7,460 nt of DNA from JAEELC01 sp963605425. Lineage in GTDB: Bacteria > Bacillota_I > Bacilli_A > Acholeplasmatales > Anaeroplasmataceae. Positions 6,901 through 7,460 of this stretch are shown in pieces; within the stretch, counting starts at the first letter, position 1; each line of letters opens with the position of its first letter. A model generated the notes under the pieces. It saw only the letters and a list, made by a program, of their open reading frames with translations. It was not told where the DNA came from and did no database searches. The stretch spans positions 1 to 7,460 of the forward strand of contig CAVCUQ010000055.1 in NCBI GenBank assembly GCA_963605425.1, given 5' to 3'. The translations under genes and the position numbers were made by a program.

Positions 6901-7366
6901 TGTAATCTTAATTAGTAAGAATATTAAAACTACTAAGACAATCTTTTCAGAATTTATCTTACTTGAGTTCTGGACAGCTGATGGATTAAATAGTTATGAT
7001 TCAGATATGTCATTTGGATCTGATGCTTATGGAATAAGAGTATTACATCTAGATTCAACTATTAATTATGTTAATGGAGTAGCTACACTAACAACTGGTA
7101 GTAGACCATCTTATTATAAATATAATAATACTGATGATGACACTAAGAATTATCTTGAAACTTTAGCTTTAAACCCAAGCAGTGTTTATAATTCAAGAAC
7201 TGAAGAATATACTGTAAAAAATAATGTATTATTTACTGATACAACTAAGGTATTTGGAAAAGATTATTATTCAAGTTTTACTTATAACAATGGTAATAAG
7301 ATTGACTTTACTTTCCAAATTACAAATATCTCAAGTTCAAGTGTTACTGTAAGTGTTACAATTTAA
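3941..7366 (+). CDS. Large surface lipoprotein with Ig-like/MBG/lamin-tail modules and a C-terminal M6-type zinc metalloprotease
   Basis: This 1141-residue protein starts with a lipoprotein signal peptide (KNKFKY, hydrophobic core, lipobox LVGC with Cys23), so it should be lipid-anchored on the outer face of the membrane. Approximate modules: an Fn3-like beta domain (34-124); three MBG-type Ig-like repeats (137-225, 226-298, 299-380), two ending in LTINKA or LTISKA and two sharing GNDYY (280-284, 362-366); a lamin-tail-like domain (386-490, NYVELYNQNSESIDLS); two cadherin-/DUF5011-like Ig domains (about 560-631 and 632-710); and the M6 (immune inhibitor A-like) protease from about 735. Protease motifs: SYYNKSSYGKL (779-789), the calcium-loop-like DSDSDGYID (834-842), the zinc motif HETGHLLGLED (915-925; His915, Glu916, His919, probable third ligand Asp925), CMLGQSMM (940-947, plausible Met-turn region) and SKLLLGW (958-964). 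There is no LPxTG or C-terminal membrane anchor. It is monocistronic. The likely role is cleavage of host, dietary or microbial surface proteins; the substrate is unknown. Composition is rich in Ser, Thr and Tyr, as in other secreted adhesin-like proteins. Confidence 0.9.
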   Translation: MKNKFKYILSVLSVFTCLALVGCTLGSTSENPSAEFSNLIYDTETHTVTFDVNITDNAKKGSNYQIILSDTANTVSTSKEITDISSTVSSSFDLLTAGTTYVLKVTSDYDSKTNVIGSKYFTASTDTETSASSSLGVTYSNSEIEYDGQSHYLYASYGTQTITSDCINTIDNVTYKFQYDKTNSYAKIPGTYTYNLYIYKITGTLWNRKQELVDTLQATLTINKASSVYNFSDETMRYSGEAYTFPISLSGLTYTICDSNGETSDAVNPGTYTVSYSFTGNDYYNACTGSYTLTISKALISSYLTNQIVVLDEGGCASASVDSSDFSISGLNYNIKYYDLNGNEIEKITTTGTYIYEVTVSGNDYYETLVDSHYLYVTDETEDSVFISRVTSFSVESSNGRNNTTINYYNYVELYNQNSESIDLSKVNLSISGTNVTLSGTLAGHSTYTVLVYSYSKTITFSSGYNRYQVNFTNYSDYAVKNTNETKLTKASVTYNNIVRNYTFETSYDDYNAILNYSKSNLSDNSLVYSYTNPESIEDVVDILTNYSYTNLEPTLTYNSTLTTISETRISELYDVSAYSALGEEITVTEDMVDTSNITSENVGKTVKVIYNITDSYGNVSQRERSLIVVDEEKPVIELNEGYSYIVDLNANVDLTKYFTAYDAVDGTISITSDMISGSLDTSLAGAYPITITVSDKAGNTESVTFTIRVGVTYTYLDTIASQTIKNEDTGEANAMPSSGNVRVLVVPISFSSTSVSKISAIEAAFNGSSNLANESVASYYNKSSYGKLNLTFDVYSSWVKAPKTYTYYDDHIEELITYALNSIKNSYDFSNYDSDSDGYIDSIWFIYDMDYVSSSNYFWAWTSDFSSYVTTKYNNKSVGKIAFASLEFTDSSDSYYSSFSEYKSGKYTARTYIHETGHLLGLEDYYDYDYDKTVGVSHCMLGQSMMDENIGDLDAASKLLLGWVNPVVISESDTVTISSTALGSENVILISKNIKTTKTIFSEFILLEFWTADGLNSYDSDMSFGSDAYGIRVLHLDSTINYVNGVATLTTGSRPSYYKYNNTDDDTKNYLETLALNPSSVYNSRTEEYTVKNNVLFTDTTKVFGKDYYSSFTYNNGNKIDFTFQITNISSSSVTVSVTI
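4776..5038 (+). repeat. Tandem MBG-domain duplication marked by a 17-base direct repeat
   Basis: The 17-base word CAGGAAATGATTATTAT occurs at 4776-4792 and again at 5022-5038, in the same reading frame and 246 bases (82 codons) apart. It encodes the shared GNDYY motif. The spacing equals one Ig-like repeat, so neighbouring modules look like copies of one ancestral domain. Confidence 0.6.
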
Positions 7367-7371
7367 TTGAT

Positions 7372-7400
7372 TAAAAGGACAATTTTGTGTTGTCCTTTTA
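7372..7400 (+). terminator. Intrinsic terminator after the M6 protease gene
   Basis: AAAAGGACAA (7373-7382) pairs perfectly with TTGTCCTTTT (7390-7399) around a seven-base loop; one more T-A pair (7372/7400) extends the stem to 11 bp. It begins six bases after the stop codon. The downstream arm and following sequence are T-rich but without a long uninterrupted T-run. The stem is A-rich on one side and T-rich on the other, so it could act in both directions. Confidence 0.8.
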
Positions 7401-7460
7401 TTGTCTTTGTGTTTCCCCATTTTTTAAAACGTACTAAATTTGTAAAAAAATCCATGACCT
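7401..7460. other. Unassigned right-edge sequence
   Basis: No gene is supported here. On the minus strand one frame is open from the right edge (beginning VMDFFTNLVRFKKWGN) and would run through the terminator hairpin to a stop at 7366-7364, at the end of the protease gene; another frame reads GHGFFYKF and stops at about 7426. Neither tail resembles a family I recognise. A convergent gene or mobile-element end beyond the window cannot be judged from 60 bases. Confidence 0.3.

Noticed and set aside
1..7460. A mobile element, prophage or defence island
   Set aside because: No transposase, integrase, phage gene, terminal inverted repeats or known defence domains are visible; mnmA and exoA are core chromosomal genes.

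Overview
The window is very AT-rich chromosomal DNA with short spacers, strong AGGAGG-type ribosome binding sites and TATAAT promoters, which points to a low-GC Firmicutes-type bacterium. The MnmA protein carries the insert and wording typical of Mollicutes-like MnmA (LNNDTLGNPT, then VCPQEVDYHDA). Yet all 18 tryptophans in the four complete proteins are TGG, and no reading frame needs UGA as Trp. Together this suggests a Mollicutes-related lineage using the standard code, for example an uncultured gut Bacilli/Erysipelotrichia/RF39-like organism. That placement is an inference from remembered family features, not a search result.

Layout: (1) positions 2-493, minus strand, hold the first 164 codons of a CHR-family (chromate-transporter-like) membrane protein that runs off the left edge. 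(2) An 85-base divergent spacer holds two back-to-back extended -10 promoters. (3) 579-1859, plus strand, is a GH28 pectin-type glycoside hydrolase without a signal peptide. (4) 1926-3065 and 3069-3815, plus strand, are mnmA (tRNA 2-thiouridylase) and an exodeoxyribonuclease III-type AP endonuclease. They are 3 bases apart and look like a housekeeping operon with its own promoter, closed by an intrinsic terminator. (5) 3941-7366, plus strand, is a 1141-residue lipoprotein with a chain of Ig-like modules, a probable lamin-tail domain and a C-terminal M6-type zinc metalloprotease, with its own promoter and a strong hairpin terminator. (6) The last ~60 bases are unassigned.

Functionally this is a mixture: core RNA-modification and DNA-repair genes between accessory genes for carbohydrate use (GH28 acting on galacturonate-containing oligosaccharides inside the cell) and surface proteolysis (anchored M6 protease). 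The two accessory genes fit a host- or gut-associated life on plant fibre and mucosal or dietary protein. There is no CRISPR array, RNA gene, complete mobile element or evident defence cluster, and I do not see a convincing novel multi-gene system. The most individual items are the modular M6 lipoprotein and the GH28 enzyme with Phe in place of the usual His of the GHG motif.
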